Shown here piece by piece: positions 45,736-55,192 of a stretch of 64,000 nt of DNA. The translations under genes and the position numbers were made by a program. Below the pieces are notes generated by a model that saw only the letters and a list, made by a program, of their open reading frames with translations, did no database searches and had not been told where the DNA came from. Source of the stretch: Neomesorhizobium albiziae (GTDB lineage: Bacteria > Pseudomonadota > Alphaproteobacteria > Rhizobiales > Rhizobiaceae). The DNA lies in the NCBI RefSeq assembly GCF_900114255.1, contig NZ_FOSL01000001.1, positions 707,420 through 771,419 of the forward strand. Reading direction: 5' to 3'. Numbering within the stretch: position 1 is the stretch's first letter; each line of letters starts with the position of its first letter.

Positions 45736-47124
45736 TTACCGACGCCTTCCGCCTCCACCTCGTCCGCCTCCACCCCGGTGCATCTGGCGTCCGCCTCCAC
45801 CCCGGCTCATATGGCGTTGCCCGCCGCCTCGGCTGTAGGCGCCGCGGTTGGAATGGTTGGTGGCGACCCTGCCAGGCCTGGGATTTCCCATCGCCGAGGG
45901 CTTGCGCGGCCGGTTGTCCACCCGCGCCGCGGGCTTTTGTCGAGTTGTCTTCTTCTGCGCCACCTTTTTGGCCGCGGACGTGTTTATGGCCGACTTGGCC
46001 TTCCTTTGCTGGTCCGACACGCGTTTTGCATCCGGTCGCACCGTTCCCGGCTTCGGCAGTTTGGCCTGAGGCCGATCCTTCAATCCTTCGGCGACGTTCT
46101 TGCGCACGTCCTTGCCCTTCAGATCGTGCGCTCGTGCCTGCCTTCCCGTGCCCGTCTCCCGGCGCTCCTTGGCCTTGCTGGCAATGTTGTTGAAGTCCTT
46201 GCTCTTCAGGTTCTGCTTCAGCTTCTCCCGATCGATGTTCGCGTTCTTGAGATTGAGCTTGGAGCGGTCGATGTTCTTGAGGTCGAGGCCCTTCAGCCTG
46301 TCGACGTCGATCTTGTCGATGTCGATCTTGTCGAAGTCGATATCGATGTTGTCGCCGATGTCGACGTCGAGATCGATATCGCCACCCCAGGTTCCCCAGT
46401 CGTCCCAGTCGACCGCGGCAGCCCAGATCGCACCGGTAGCGAGTGCTGCCCAGTAAGGCGCGGTCGGATAATAATAGGATGGATACGGATCGTAGACGAT
46501 CGGGTCGCCCGCTACGACGTAGTCAGGCTCATAGAGCATTTCGGGCGGATAGGTCGGGATATAGACTGTCTGCGGATCGGCAGACTTTATCACGACGTTA
46601 TCGCCTTCGTTGACGACCTGCACCTGTTCAGTCGTCTTCAGATAATCCTTGGCGACCGCTTCGTCGCGCAATTGCTGGATGGCAACCAGCAGATCCTTCT
46701 GCTGGTTGGCGGCCGCGTCCCCCAACTGCTCGGTCCATTCGAGATCGTCGTTCATCGTCTTCACGATCTTCGGATAGTTGAGCAGCGAAATCACGCTGCC
46801 GTCCCATTTGTCGCTTGGCTCGAGGTCAGGCGACTTTTCCTTCTCCTCCAGGAAACGCGCCGCCTGCACGATTTGCAGCGGATAGAGCGAGGCCGCGATG
46901 GTGAGCGCGACGAGATCGTCAGGGTAGAGCGCGATCGGTGCCGCCAGGATCTTCAGTTCATCGAGCGTCAGCGGCGCGGCTTCCTCGCTCTCGACCGCGG
47001 CCGATCCGCTGTCGGGCGCCGGCCGGGGAGTGGGTGTCTGGGCATGTACCGGAAGACCTGACAACATAAGGAGGGCGAGAGCTGCGGCGGCGGCTCGGCT
47101 TATGTTGAACAGAACATTTTTCAT
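45736..47124 (-). CDS. DUF3300 secreted protein with Asp-rich repeat and Arg/Gly tail
   Basis: A 462-residue exported protein (signal peptide ending VHAQ). The DUF3300 domain (residues about 35-230) contains LAAPIALYPDDLVALTIAAS, YLKTTEQVQVV and VYIPTYPPEMLYEP. Next come an acidic repeat of alternating Asp and Ile/Val/Leu (DIDLDVDIGDNIDIDFDKID and on, about 250-280), a lysine-rich region, and a C-terminal tail rich in Arg, Gly and His (GGGRQMHRGGGGRGGGG). GGAG precedes the ATG at 47124; the frame is open to 47415 but that part would precede a clean signal peptide. Function unknown. Confidence 0.88.
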   Translation of the reverse strand: MKNVLFNISRAAAAALALLMLSGLPVHAQTPTPRPAPDSGSAAVESEEAAPLTLDELKILAAPIALYPDDLVALTIAASLYPLQIVQAARFLEEKEKSPDLEPSDKWDGSVISLLNYPKIVKTMNDDLEWTEQLGDAAANQQKDLLVAIQQLRDEAVAKDYLKTTEQVQVVNEGDNVVIKSADPQTVYIPTYPPEMLYEPDYVVAGDPIVYDPYPSYYYPTAPYWAALATGAIWAAAVDWDDWGTWGGDIDLDVDIGDNIDIDFDKIDIDKIDVDRLKGLDLKNIDRSKLNLKNANIDREKLKQNLKSKDFNNIASKAKERRETGTGRQARAHDLKGKDVRKNVAEGLKDRPQAKLPKPGTVRPDAKRVSDQQRKAKSAINTSAAKKVAQKKTTRQKPAARVDNRPRKPSAMGNPRPGRVATNHSNRGAYSRGGGQRHMSRGGGGRQMHRGGGGRGGGGRRR

Positions 47125-47576
47125 ACCGACAACTCCTCGCCTCATCGAGCATCGGGGCCCCGCCAGATCATCTGACACACTGGGCGCGACCACCCCCTCG
47201 GCTGCCGTCTTGGTACCGAACAGCGGGAGTATTGCGCGCATGACAAACCCGAGGGCGAAGGCAATTGTCAGCCCGACGGTAACGGCTGGTTGCCAGAACC
47301 CCTTCCCGCGCAAGTTTCGTCTAGGTCTCCCGGCGTTCCTACTCTTGTCAGAGCGGTGGGGCTTTGCTGGGCAAGAGCGCCACAGTCTGATCTTGTGGCC
47401 TTCACGCGCAAACATCCAAGTCGCATCAGGTTACTTACAGTTATTTACGGAACGGCAGCGTGTGACCTAAAGACTAGTCCGAGGCCAAAAAGCGTGCAAG
47501 GCCCCAGCAGGCCCCGCTTGTTTGCCGCAATCCAGGACGGCAGGTTGCAAGTTACTGCAGCAAAGCTTTCGCTGGT

Positions 47577-48239
47577 TCAACCGCCTAGCGCGATGGTCAG
47601 TGCAACTAGAAAACAACCGAGCAAGACCATGGAACCGGCAGTCAACCAAGGTCGGTACCCTACCAGATGTCCGAACGCAAAACCGGCGATCATCATCATC
47701 AAAACGGCGATCGAGTTCGAGACGCGGAGTGCAATCTGGACGTCCTGGATAAGCAGGAATGGAACAACGATCGGGATCGTCGAGCCGAACACCAGCACAG
47801 ATACGGCCGCCGCGCCCAGCCAGTCTTCCTTCTCGAGCTTTGCTGGCTTGCTGCTACCGGCAGATTGCGACAGCGTGGAAAGCACCTTGTCGAGATCGGC
47901 GGCGGTCAATGCCGACGCCATCAGTGGGGGCAGCCTGGAAGCAATTGCGGCCCTTGCTTCCTCAGGTGTGGCAGCCCGAAGAACTTGGGACATGGTCTGC
48001 CTGTCTGCTGCTCGTTCCGCAAGACAACCCATAAGATACATGATTGCATCGATGAGCGCCCAAGCCAAATTGCAGCCGATAGCGCCGACCAGCATTGTGC
48101 GTACCTCGGGTCGGCCCGCCCCTGCAACGCTCAAAGAGCCAGTAAAGGTAAGTGCCATGATCAATCCGAAAAGCACTTCGGAAATGCGGTCGATAGGTTC
48201 GAGAACACGCCTTGATGAAGCCAGATGCTCCGCGCCCAT
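47577..48239 (-). CDS. VIT1/CCC1-like membrane protein
   Basis: A 220-residue protein with five predicted helices. The first helix, DRISEVLFGLIMALTFTGSL, has the charged opening and pattern of VIT1/CCC1 metal (Fe2+/Mn2+) transporters, but the middle cytosolic part lacks the ferritin-like metal-binding segment, so transport is unproven. GGGGG ribosome site. Single gene between the DUF3300 pair and the sugar ABC genes. Confidence 0.7.
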   Translation of the reverse strand: MGAEHLASSRRVLEPIDRISEVLFGLIMALTFTGSLSVAGAGRPEVRTMLVGAIGCNLAWALIDAIMYLMGCLAERAADRQTMSQVLRAATPEEARAAIASRLPPLMASALTAADLDKVLSTLSQSAGSSKPAKLEKEDWLGAAAVSVLVFGSTIPIVVPFLLIQDVQIALRVSNSIAVLMMMIAGFAFGHLVGYRPWLTAGSMVLLGCFLVALTIALGG

Positions 48240-48313
48240 TGGCGACCCCCAATAATCCGTCTTCTTGGCCGTGGACCATCCGGATACGCAGGGAAAGAGC
48301 GGCCCACGACCAG

Positions 48314-49096
48314 TTAAATCGCTCGTGCCTCATCGGCCGTTTGCGCGTTCTCTCTCGTGCCGGAGACGATGATCTCCAAGACCTCGCGATCGTCGGTGTC
48401 CTTGACGAAGCGGTCGCCGACGTTCTCGCCTCGCTTGAGTACCATTACCCGGTCGCCCACGGCGAAAATATCGATGAGACGGTGCGAGATGATGATCTGG
48501 GCAACGCCCTGTTTTTTCAGTTCCAGCATCGTCTCGAGCAGCCGTTCGGTCGCCATCACCGAGAGATTGGCGGTCGGCTCGTCGAGGATAACCACGCGCG
48601 GCTCGAAAGAGATTGCGCGGGCAATCGCCACGGATTGCTGACGGCCGCCCGACAGGCTCTCGACCTTCTGGAAGACCGAATTCACATCGACCTTGAGCCG
48701 CTTCAGCACGGTGTCGGCTTCGGCGTACATTTTCCGCCGATTGATGAAAAAGCCCCTTCGTGGCCACCGGCCAAGAAAGATGTTCTGGCCGACGTCCATG
48801 TTCCCGCACAGGGCGAAATCCTGGTAAATCATTTCGATGCCGACGTCGCGGCTCTCGTGCGGGCTCCTGAAATGCACCGGCTGCCCGGCAACGAAGACCT
48901 GACCGGCATCGCGCTGATAGGCTCCGGTGAGGATCTTCATCAGGGTCGACTTCCCGGCAGAGTTGTCGCCGACCAGGCCCAGGATCTCGCCCGGATAGAG
49001 CACGAGGTCGACATTGCGGAGCGCCTGTACTGCCCCGAAGGCCTTTTCAATGCCGCGCATCTCCACGATCGGTGCTGGCCGGGCCGCGTCAAGCAT
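48314..49096 (-). CDS. Sugar ABC importer ATPase, single-domain
   Basis: A 260-residue ABC ATPase of the CUT2 (ribose/fructose) class: Walker A GDNSAGKST, Q-loop MIYQDFALC, signature SLSGGRQQSVAIAR, Walker B VVILDEPTANLS, H-loop ISHR. CUT2 ATPases are usually two domains in one chain (about 500 residues); this one has a single domain, like rhizobial FrcA. Its start lies inside the permease stop (8-base overlap), so the proteins are coupled. Confidence 0.92.
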   Translation of the reverse strand: MLDAARPAPIVEMRGIEKAFGAVQALRNVDLVLYPGEILGLVGDNSAGKSTLMKILTGAYQRDAGQVFVAGQPVHFRSPHESRDVGIEMIYQDFALCGNMDVGQNIFLGRWPRRGFFINRRKMYAEADTVLKRLKVDVNSVFQKVESLSGGRQQSVAIARAISFEPRVVILDEPTANLSVMATERLLETMLELKKQGVAQIIISHRLIDIFAVGDRVMVLKRGENVGDRFVKDTDDREVLEIIVSGTRENAQTADEARAI

Positions 49097-51338
49097 GGGT
49101 GGTGTCCGTTGCCGGCGCGCGGCGCGCGAGCTTGGCTCGCAGGCGGCCGAAGAGGTTGACCTCGCGCACCCAGATGTCGATCAGGACCGCCACGATCAGG
49201 ATGAGGCCGATGAAGACATTGATCCAGTGCTGCGGCATCGCGAAACCCTGAACGTTGAGCTGCAGCAGCGCCCGGACCAGGGTGATCACCGCTGCGCCGG
49301 CGAGCGCACCTATCATTGTGCCGTAGCCGCCGAAGATCGAGCCACCGCCGATGATCACGGCGGCGATGGCGTCCAGCTCGCGGAACTGGCCGGCCACCGG
49401 GTTGAAGCTGCGGAAGTAAGCGACGTTGATGATTCCGGCCATGGTGGCGCACAGCGCCGCCAATATCAGCGAGAGGAAGCGGACCCGGTTGGTGTTGATG
49501 CCGGCATAGGCGGCGGCGCGGACGTTGCCGCCGGTGGCGTAGACCTTCTGCCCGAACGGCGTGTAGGCCAGCACGATGCCGGCAACCAGCGCGACGAGCA
49601 GCATCCAGATCGTTTGCACGCTCACCACCTCGGCGACAGAACGCAGGAGCCCGTCCGGAAGCGAGATGCGGTAGTGAAGCAGGATGTCGTTCACCTTGCG
49701 GCCAAGCAGGTTGTAGCCTTCAGGCCAGCCGGTCAGCTGCTGGCCGGCGACGAACCAGGCGGCGAGGCCGCGGGCGATGTAGAACATACCGAGCGTGGCG
49801 ATGAAGGCCGGCAGCTTGAAACCGACGGTGACGATCGCGTTGACCAGCCCGGCGGCCATCCCGGCGAGCAAGCCCATTGCGACTGCGGTGGCGGGATCGG
49901 CGCCGAGAACCTTCAAGAAATAGGCCGCAGTGCTTCCGGCGAGGGCGAGGACCGCCCCGACCGAGAGGTCGATGTCGCCTGCGGCGATAACATAGGTGAG
50001 CCCGATGGTGATCAGCGCCAGTTCGGTGTAGTTGAGCAGGATCGCGAAGCTGTTGGACAGGTTCCACCAGTAGTCGGGCCTGAGCGCCAGGCCGGTCAGC
50101 CACAGCACCACGGTCAGGATGATGGCGAGGGCGTCGCGCCGGGCAAGGAACGTGCCGAGCCCGGTCGCCGACAGTGCAATGTCGGTCGTCATCGCTCCCT
50201 TGGTCTGGACGCTCTCGATCGCGATGCCGCCGATCTCGTAGGCCGGCGGCGGCGGTCTGCCGCGGAGCCATGCCCAGAGGCGCGCCGCGACCTGGCGGCG
50301 AATGAGATAGGGCTCGATCAGCACGGCGAGAATGAGCAGCAGGCCGAGGAAGACCGGCACCGCCCCGACCGGCAGCGAGAAGACCGCGTTGACCGCCACC
50401 TCCTCGTTGCCGATCTTTATGATGCGGGTGATCGGCCAGCCTTCGCGCAGCACCTTGTCGAGCAGCACCACCAGCAGTGCACCGAGGCACGATCCGGCCA
50501 CTCGGCCGCGGCCGCCAAGGATCGATGCGCCACCGATGATCACCGCGGCGATGACGGTCAGCTCGCCGCTGACGCCGTAGAGGGGTGTCACGCCCTTGTC
50601 CTGAGCGGCTGACATCAGGCCGGCGAGCGCGGCGCACAGCGAGGAGATCAGGTAGGCCCGGATGCGCACCCAGTTTGTCGGGATGCCGGCATAGGCCGCG
50701 GCCTGTATGTTGCCGCCGGTGGCGAAGGTCTCGTAGCCCCAACGCGTCTTGGCGAGCACGTAGGCGCCGACCATCGCGACGACGGCGAAGATCACGATCT
50801 GGTTGTTGAAACCCAGGAGATTGGTCTCGCCGAGATGGAAGAAAAGGGGGTGCTCTGTCGCCTTGGCGGGATAGTAGATCGACTGGCCGTGAGTAAGCGC
50901 GAGCACGAAACCGCGACCGATGAAGAGGATCGTCAGCGTTGCGATGAACGCCGGCACCTTCAGGATGGTGACCAGCACGCCGTTGATCAGCCCGATCACT
51001 GTGCCGAGGAGCAAACAGAGGACAACCGACGTGACGATGCCAAGATCGAGAAAGCTCGGGGCGAACAGCCGGGCGAAGACGACGGCGACCAGGCCGTAGG
51101 TGGAACCGACCGATAGGTCGAGGTCCTTGTTGACGATGACGAAGGTCATTCCGACCGCAATGATGCCGACCCGCGAGCTGTCACGCAGCAGTGCGTGGAA
51201 CGCTTCGGTCGAGCCGAAGAAGGCGGGATTGACAAATGCCCCACCGAGATAGAGCAGCACGAGCAGGATAAGCAGGCCCGTTTCCCAGCCGCCAACAAGC
51301 TGGGACGGAAGGCGGCGAACAGAAGCTTCGTCGGTCAT
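49089..51338 (-). CDS. Sugar ABC importer permease, two domains fused
   Basis: A 749-residue membrane protein composed of two full RbsC-type permease domains joined in one chain, the join lying near Met383 (MTTDIALSATGLGTFLARRD). Each half repeats the family pattern: NKDLDLSVGSTYGLVAVVFA and GELTVIAAVIIGGASILGGR in the first; AGDIDLSVGAVLALAGSTAA and RELDAIAAVIIGGGSIFGG in the second. Normal CUT2 permeases are single domains (about 330 residues) that dimerise. Start at 51338; the frame is open to 51455 but that part overlaps the binding-protein gene. Confidence 0.9.
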   Translation of the reverse strand: MTDEASVRRLPSQLVGGWETGLLILLVLLYLGGAFVNPAFFGSTEAFHALLRDSSRVGIIAVGMTFVIVNKDLDLSVGSTYGLVAVVFARLFAPSFLDLGIVTSVVLCLLLGTVIGLINGVLVTILKVPAFIATLTILFIGRGFVLALTHGQSIYYPAKATEHPLFFHLGETNLLGFNNQIVIFAVVAMVGAYVLAKTRWGYETFATGGNIQAAAYAGIPTNWVRIRAYLISSLCAALAGLMSAAQDKGVTPLYGVSGELTVIAAVIIGGASILGGRGRVAGSCLGALLVVLLDKVLREGWPITRIIKIGNEEVAVNAVFSLPVGAVPVFLGLLLILAVLIEPYLIRRQVAARLWAWLRGRPPPPAYEIGGIAIESVQTKGAMTTDIALSATGLGTFLARRDALAIILTVVLWLTGLALRPDYWWNLSNSFAILLNYTELALITIGLTYVIAAGDIDLSVGAVLALAGSTAAYFLKVLGADPATAVAMGLLAGMAAGLVNAIVTVGFKLPAFIATLGMFYIARGLAAWFVAGQQLTGWPEGYNLLGRKVNDILLHYRISLPDGLLRSVAEVVSVQTIWMLLVALVAGIVLAYTPFGQKVYATGGNVRAAAYAGINTNRVRFLSLILAALCATMAGIINVAYFRSFNPVAGQFRELDAIAAVIIGGGSIFGGYGTMIGALAGAAVITLVRALLQLNVQGFAMPQHWINVFIGLILIVAVLIDIWVREVNLFGRLRAKLARRAPATDTTHA

Positions 51339-51423
51339 GCGCGCAGACAGGGTTCGGGTGACGTTATGCAAAGGCGCGGGAGGACGCCAGTCCCCCCGCG
51401 ACGGCTTGCGACCGCTGTCGAGA

Positions 51424-52506
51424 TCAGTTCTCGAACCGCTTGCCGACGTCTGCAACCGTCTCCTGCGTCACGAGCTGCGCGCGCGTGTCGAGGTTGGCTG
51501 CCGCGATGCCCCGGTCGATCTCCAGCCAGAGCTGCATGACCGGCCAGAAGCCTTGCAGGAAAGGTTGCTGCCCGAGCGCGCCGGTGAGATCGCCGCTCTT
51601 CAGCGCATCCTGCTGGGCCGGCCCAAGGTCGAAACCATAGGCGCAGATTTTTCCCGTTTTTCCGGTTTGGGCGACGGCCTTGGCGAGCGCCGGTGTAAAC
51701 ACGTTGTTGCCGGCGAAGGCGCCGACCACGTCCCCGCGCGATTCGAACAGCGTGACGATGCCGTTCACAGGGTCGTTCGGGTTGGTATCGATGCCGGTGT
51801 TCTCGGGACCCGCATCGACCTTGAAGGCATTGAGCTTCCCGGCGTCTTTCAGGCTCTTCACAATGGCGTTGAAAGCCGAGGTGACGCGGTTGTTGACCTC
51901 GATGTTGCCCATCGCGGTCGACGACGGCAGCACGATCGAGCCCTTCTCTATGCCCTTGTCGGCCAGGCATTTGACGAGCGCCTCGCCGGCGATCGCCGCC
52001 GCCGACGCGTCCTGGCCGGTATGGCTGATGCCGCTCCGGTTCAGGATGTTCCCGTCGAACGAGTTGGTCGTGGCGACCGGTATGCCGGCCGCCTCGGCCG
52101 CCTTGACGATGTCGTTGTAGGCGCCGACCTGCGGCGTGGTCATGATCAGGCCGTCGATGGTCGGGTCCTGCACGATCTGGTTCAGGATCTCAATCTCGCG
52201 GGCCGGATCGTCGGTGGGCGATTCCGAGCCGAGCAGCAGGATCTTGGCTCCGATCAGGTTGCCAGCGACGGTCGCGCCGACATAGACCGGATCAAAGAAG
52301 CCGTTGCCGGCCGTATGCGTTACGATGGCGAAAGTGAGATGGCCGTCGGCCGAATGAAAGTCCTTCGTGCCGGGGGCCTCCTTAGCGGCATCCTCGAAGC
52401 TGTAGCCGCCGACTGCCTTCTCGACGCCGCCGGATTGCGCGAACGCATGCGGGACACCGAGCAACAACGCCGCGGCGTATGCCGCGAGCGGAACTGTCCG
52501 TCTCAT
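51424..52506 (-). CDS. Sugar ABC importer substrate-binding protein
   Basis: A 360-residue periplasmic-binding protein of the ribose/LacI fold. Signal peptide MRRTVPLAAYAAALLLGVPH with cleavage after AFAQ. Motifs: FAIVTHTAGNGFFDPVYVGA, DPTIDGLIMTTPQVG, GQQPFLQGFWPVMQLWLEID. GGGAGG ribosome site fixes the start. First gene of the three-gene importer operon; the sugar is unknown. Confidence 0.93.
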   Translation of the reverse strand: MRRTVPLAAYAAALLLGVPHAFAQSGGVEKAVGGYSFEDAAKEAPGTKDFHSADGHLTFAIVTHTAGNGFFDPVYVGATVAGNLIGAKILLLGSESPTDDPAREIEILNQIVQDPTIDGLIMTTPQVGAYNDIVKAAEAAGIPVATTNSFDGNILNRSGISHTGQDASAAAIAGEALVKCLADKGIEKGSIVLPSSTAMGNIEVNNRVTSAFNAIVKSLKDAGKLNAFKVDAGPENTGIDTNPNDPVNGIVTLFESRGDVVGAFAGNNVFTPALAKAVAQTGKTGKICAYGFDLGPAQQDALKSGDLTGALGQQPFLQGFWPVMQLWLEIDRGIAAANLDTRAQLVTQETVADVGKRFEN

Positions 52507-53004
52507 GATTATCCTCCCTTGCATCCAACGGTCAGAAGCCGTTCGACCTTTTTGTCGGATAAATCTGACAGCTTCCTCCCAGCGCGGGATAATCCGCCTA
52601 AAGCGCGGTCAGGTAAATAGCTCCCAACCTGCATGGAGAAATTTTTTCGGAACTCGAAGTATCTAAAATCATCAAGGCAGCCGAATACCGCTCACGCGCG
52701 TGAATTGATGCAGCATAAGCCGCCAGACCTCCTCCGGTGACTTCGGTCGGCTTTGGACTTGCTCATGCTGCGGCACAATTGACCCAGTTCGAGTGCGAAA
52801 CCGTGGCCAGAGGCGTCTACGCGCGACCCATCCGAAAATGAAATGGGTGATATCACCGTGACCGGATTGCGCGATCATAGTCTTGGCGCATCGGCAGCGG
52901 CCGCAGACGCCTGCGGCGATCAACGCGATCGAACTTGATTGGAATCGGCGGCCATCTGGACTATTTTGAAGTGCCTCATGGCGGAACGAACTGGGGATGG
53001 GAGC
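52507..53004. other. Divergent promoter region
   Basis: A 498-base gap between the sugar importer (minus) and the caspase-like gene (plus). It contains the inverted repeat at 52553-52570. The caspase-gene frame is open back to a TTG at 52939. The other open frames have no family-like sequence. Confidence 0.45.
52553..52570. promoter_or_regulatory. Candidate operator upstream of the sugar importer
   Basis: TGTCGGAT-aa-ATCTGACA is an 18-bp near-perfect inverted repeat (seven of eight positions pair), about 47 bases upstream of the binding-protein start. Position and symmetry suit a repressor site; no regulator gene is adjacent. Confidence 0.5.
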
Positions 53005-55155
53005 ATGCTTTTAACAAGCTCGCCGTTTCGCAAGAACAGACCCCTCATTTTCCTTCTAACGCTTTTCGCTGCGTTGAACCTGGTTTCTGCAGGCAACGCC
53101 CAAGCAGAAAGGCGTGCGGCGATCGTCGTTGGCAACGGCGGATACACGTTTGCTCCCCTGACGAATCCCCTGAACGATGCCAAGCTCATCGCCAATACCC
53201 TGACCGAGCTCGATTTCGATGTCCTGCTTTTCTACGACGTCAAAAAGGCAGCCGTTAAGGATCTGAAAGAAGCGATCCGCGCGCACCTCGTCGGCGCGGA
53301 CATGGCGGTTTTTTATTATGCGGGCCATGCCCTGCAGTTCGAGCGCCAGAACCTGCTGCTGCCTGTCGACACGACGACCGCCTCCGCAAAAGAGATCGTT
53401 GCCGCCGCGGTGCGGCTTAACGATCTGATCGATATTGTGAAGGACGACCCCGTCGGCGTGAAACTCTTTATCCTCGACGCCTGTCGCGACAACCCGGTTG
53501 CGAAGGAAAAGGGCCTGGATGAGGGTCTCGCCTATACCGAGGCGGGAAGCGGTCAGGTTCTCATCGCATTTGCCACGAGCGCTGGGGAAGTTGCCTACGA
53601 TGGCACCGGGATAAACAGCCCGTATTCCTCCGCGCTGGCCAATGCGTTGCAAACGCCCAATCTGGATATCTACGACACGTTCCGGACGGTGCGTGGCGAT
53701 GTCCGCCAGGCAACGGGTGGATTTCAGATCCCCTGGATCACGGGCTCGATCGAAACGAAATTCGTGTTCAGGGAAGGCGGCGCAGAGGCCGCTATCGCCG
53801 GGTCGGAACAGCCGACCGAGGCCGGCAAAGGCCTGACCATCGACGAAGTACTCTGGTCCTTCATCAAGGACAGTCCGAACCCGGAAGATTTCGGCCGTTT
53901 TGCAACGGTCTTTCCAAAGAGCCGTTTCGCCAAGGAGGCGACCGAAAAGAGCCAAGTACAAATGGCGGCGCTTTCCCAGCGTGGCGTCTTCGTTAACGGC
54001 GCCCTCACCTCCGCTCCGATTGCGGCCGACATTCTGGTCGTCGGACAAAGCAGTGCTGCTAGCGAAGAATTTGTTTTCCAGCAGGCCGGCGAACGCGCCG
54101 TCAGTGAGACGTTTCGTGCATGGCCGTCCGAGCTGCCCGATACCGAGCTAGGCATGAAGGCGCTGGTCACCGATTGCGACCTTTATGCAGCTGATCCCAA
54201 CGACCCGCAGCGCGCTGTGCCCGGTGTCAGCAATGGGCTTGTCAATGTTCGCGATGCGCTGCGGGCCTGCGGGTTCGACCTCGCTGCCGACATCAACAAT
54301 CCCCGGTTGTTGTTCCAATTCGGCCGCGTTCTCGAAATTGCGCGGCGCTACGATTGGGCCGAGCATTATTATGAGCTTGCGGGCAAGCAGCAGTACAGCG
54401 CCGCCCTCGTGAACCTCGGTTACATGGCACGTGTCGGGATGGGGCGCGAGGTCGATTACAAGCGGGCGTTCGACTATTACATGCAGGCTGCGGCGATGGG
54501 CAATTTGAGGGCGCGCACGAATATCGGCACGGCGTATATTCGCGGTCAAGGCGTGCCGGAACTGCCGGAAGAAGGCATCCTGTGGTACAAGCTCGCCGCT
54601 TCCAGCGGGTGGTCGAATGCGATCACCGCGCTGGGAGATTCGTACAGCAAGGGCGTCGGCGTTCAAAAAGACGCGGTCGAGGCTGCGAAGCTCTACACCG
54701 CCGCGGCGGACATGGGCCAGATCGATGCCATGAGCAATCTCGGGCGCGCCTATATCGGCGGCTCGGGAGTAGAGAAGGACGTCAAGCGCGGTCTCGAATT
54801 GCTGCTGAAGGCCACCGACATGGGAAACCAGTATGCGCCGCGATTTGCCGGCCAGCTCTTCCTCAACGGCGGCGGCGGGGTTAGCCGTGATACAAAACGT
54901 GCGCTCGGCCTGTTCGAACTCTCCGCGCGGCGCGGCTTCGAAGAGAGCTACCTCGATCTTGCCAAAGGCTACCAGGACGGTTCCTTCGGCAAAGCGGACT
55001 TGCCGCAAGCTTATCTCAACGCCGCCTTGGCGGAACGGCTCAAGGTCGAGAAGGCCGGCGAGTTAAAGGAACAGATCGGGAAGAAACTGAAGCCGGACAT
55101 CCGCCGTAAAATGGAAGCAGATGCCGAAAGATTCATTGAGCAGAACGGCAAATGA
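53005..55155 (+). CDS. Secreted caspase-fold (C14) protein with Sel1 repeats
   Basis: A 716-residue exported protein. A signal peptide (MLLTSSPFRKNRPLIFLLTL..., cleavage near AQA) is followed by a caspase-like peptidase C14 domain: AAIVVGNGGYTFAPLTNPLN, catalytic His108 in YYAGHALQF, catalytic Cys160 in ILDACRDNP. A motif near residues 270-310 (LWSFIKDSPNPEDFGRFATV with FPKSRFAKEA) is typical after this domain. The C-terminal 260 residues are Sel1-like repeats (ALVNLGYMARVGMGREVDYK, ARTNIGTAYIRGQGV, ...). The dyad is intact, so protease activity is possible; substrate unknown. Start at 53005 places the signal peptide at the N terminus. The next gene begins 37 bases downstream. Confidence 0.9.
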   Translation: MLLTSSPFRKNRPLIFLLTLFAALNLVSAGNAQAERRAAIVVGNGGYTFAPLTNPLNDAKLIANTLTELDFDVLLFYDVKKAAVKDLKEAIRAHLVGADMAVFYYAGHALQFERQNLLLPVDTTTASAKEIVAAAVRLNDLIDIVKDDPVGVKLFILDACRDNPVAKEKGLDEGLAYTEAGSGQVLIAFATSAGEVAYDGTGINSPYSSALANALQTPNLDIYDTFRTVRGDVRQATGGFQIPWITGSIETKFVFREGGAEAAIAGSEQPTEAGKGLTIDEVLWSFIKDSPNPEDFGRFATVFPKSRFAKEATEKSQVQMAALSQRGVFVNGALTSAPIAADILVVGQSSAASEEFVFQQAGERAVSETFRAWPSELPDTELGMKALVTDCDLYAADPNDPQRAVPGVSNGLVNVRDALRACGFDLAADINNPRLLFQFGRVLEIARRYDWAEHYYELAGKQQYSAALVNLGYMARVGMGREVDYKRAFDYYMQAAAMGNLRARTNIGTAYIRGQGVPELPEEGILWYKLAASSGWSNAITALGDSYSKGVGVQKDAVEAAKLYTAAADMGQIDAMSNLGRAYIGGSGVEKDVKRGLELLLKATDMGNQYAPRFAGQLFLNGGGGVSRDTKRALGLFELSARRGFEESYLDLAKGYQDGSFGKADLPQAYLNAALAERLKVEKAGELKEQIGKKLKPDIRRKMEADAERFIEQNGK

Positions 55156-55192
55156 CGGTTTCATCCATTACGTTGTTTCGGAGACGTAGTCA

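Noticed and set aside
46300..46400. GTCGAT-rich tract as a CRISPR-like or satellite repeat
   Set aside because: It keeps the codon frame and encodes the Asp/Ile repeat of DUF3300; there are no spacers.
45778..47061. 427-codon plus-strand frame opposite DUF3300
   Set aside because: Produced by the repetitive GTCGAT sequence of the real gene; its LDVxVVDVD pattern is the mirror of the Asp repeat.
49014..50612. 532-codon plus-strand frame opposite the fused permease
   Set aside because: Low-complexity charged protein typical of a shadow frame; the minus-strand permease is certain.
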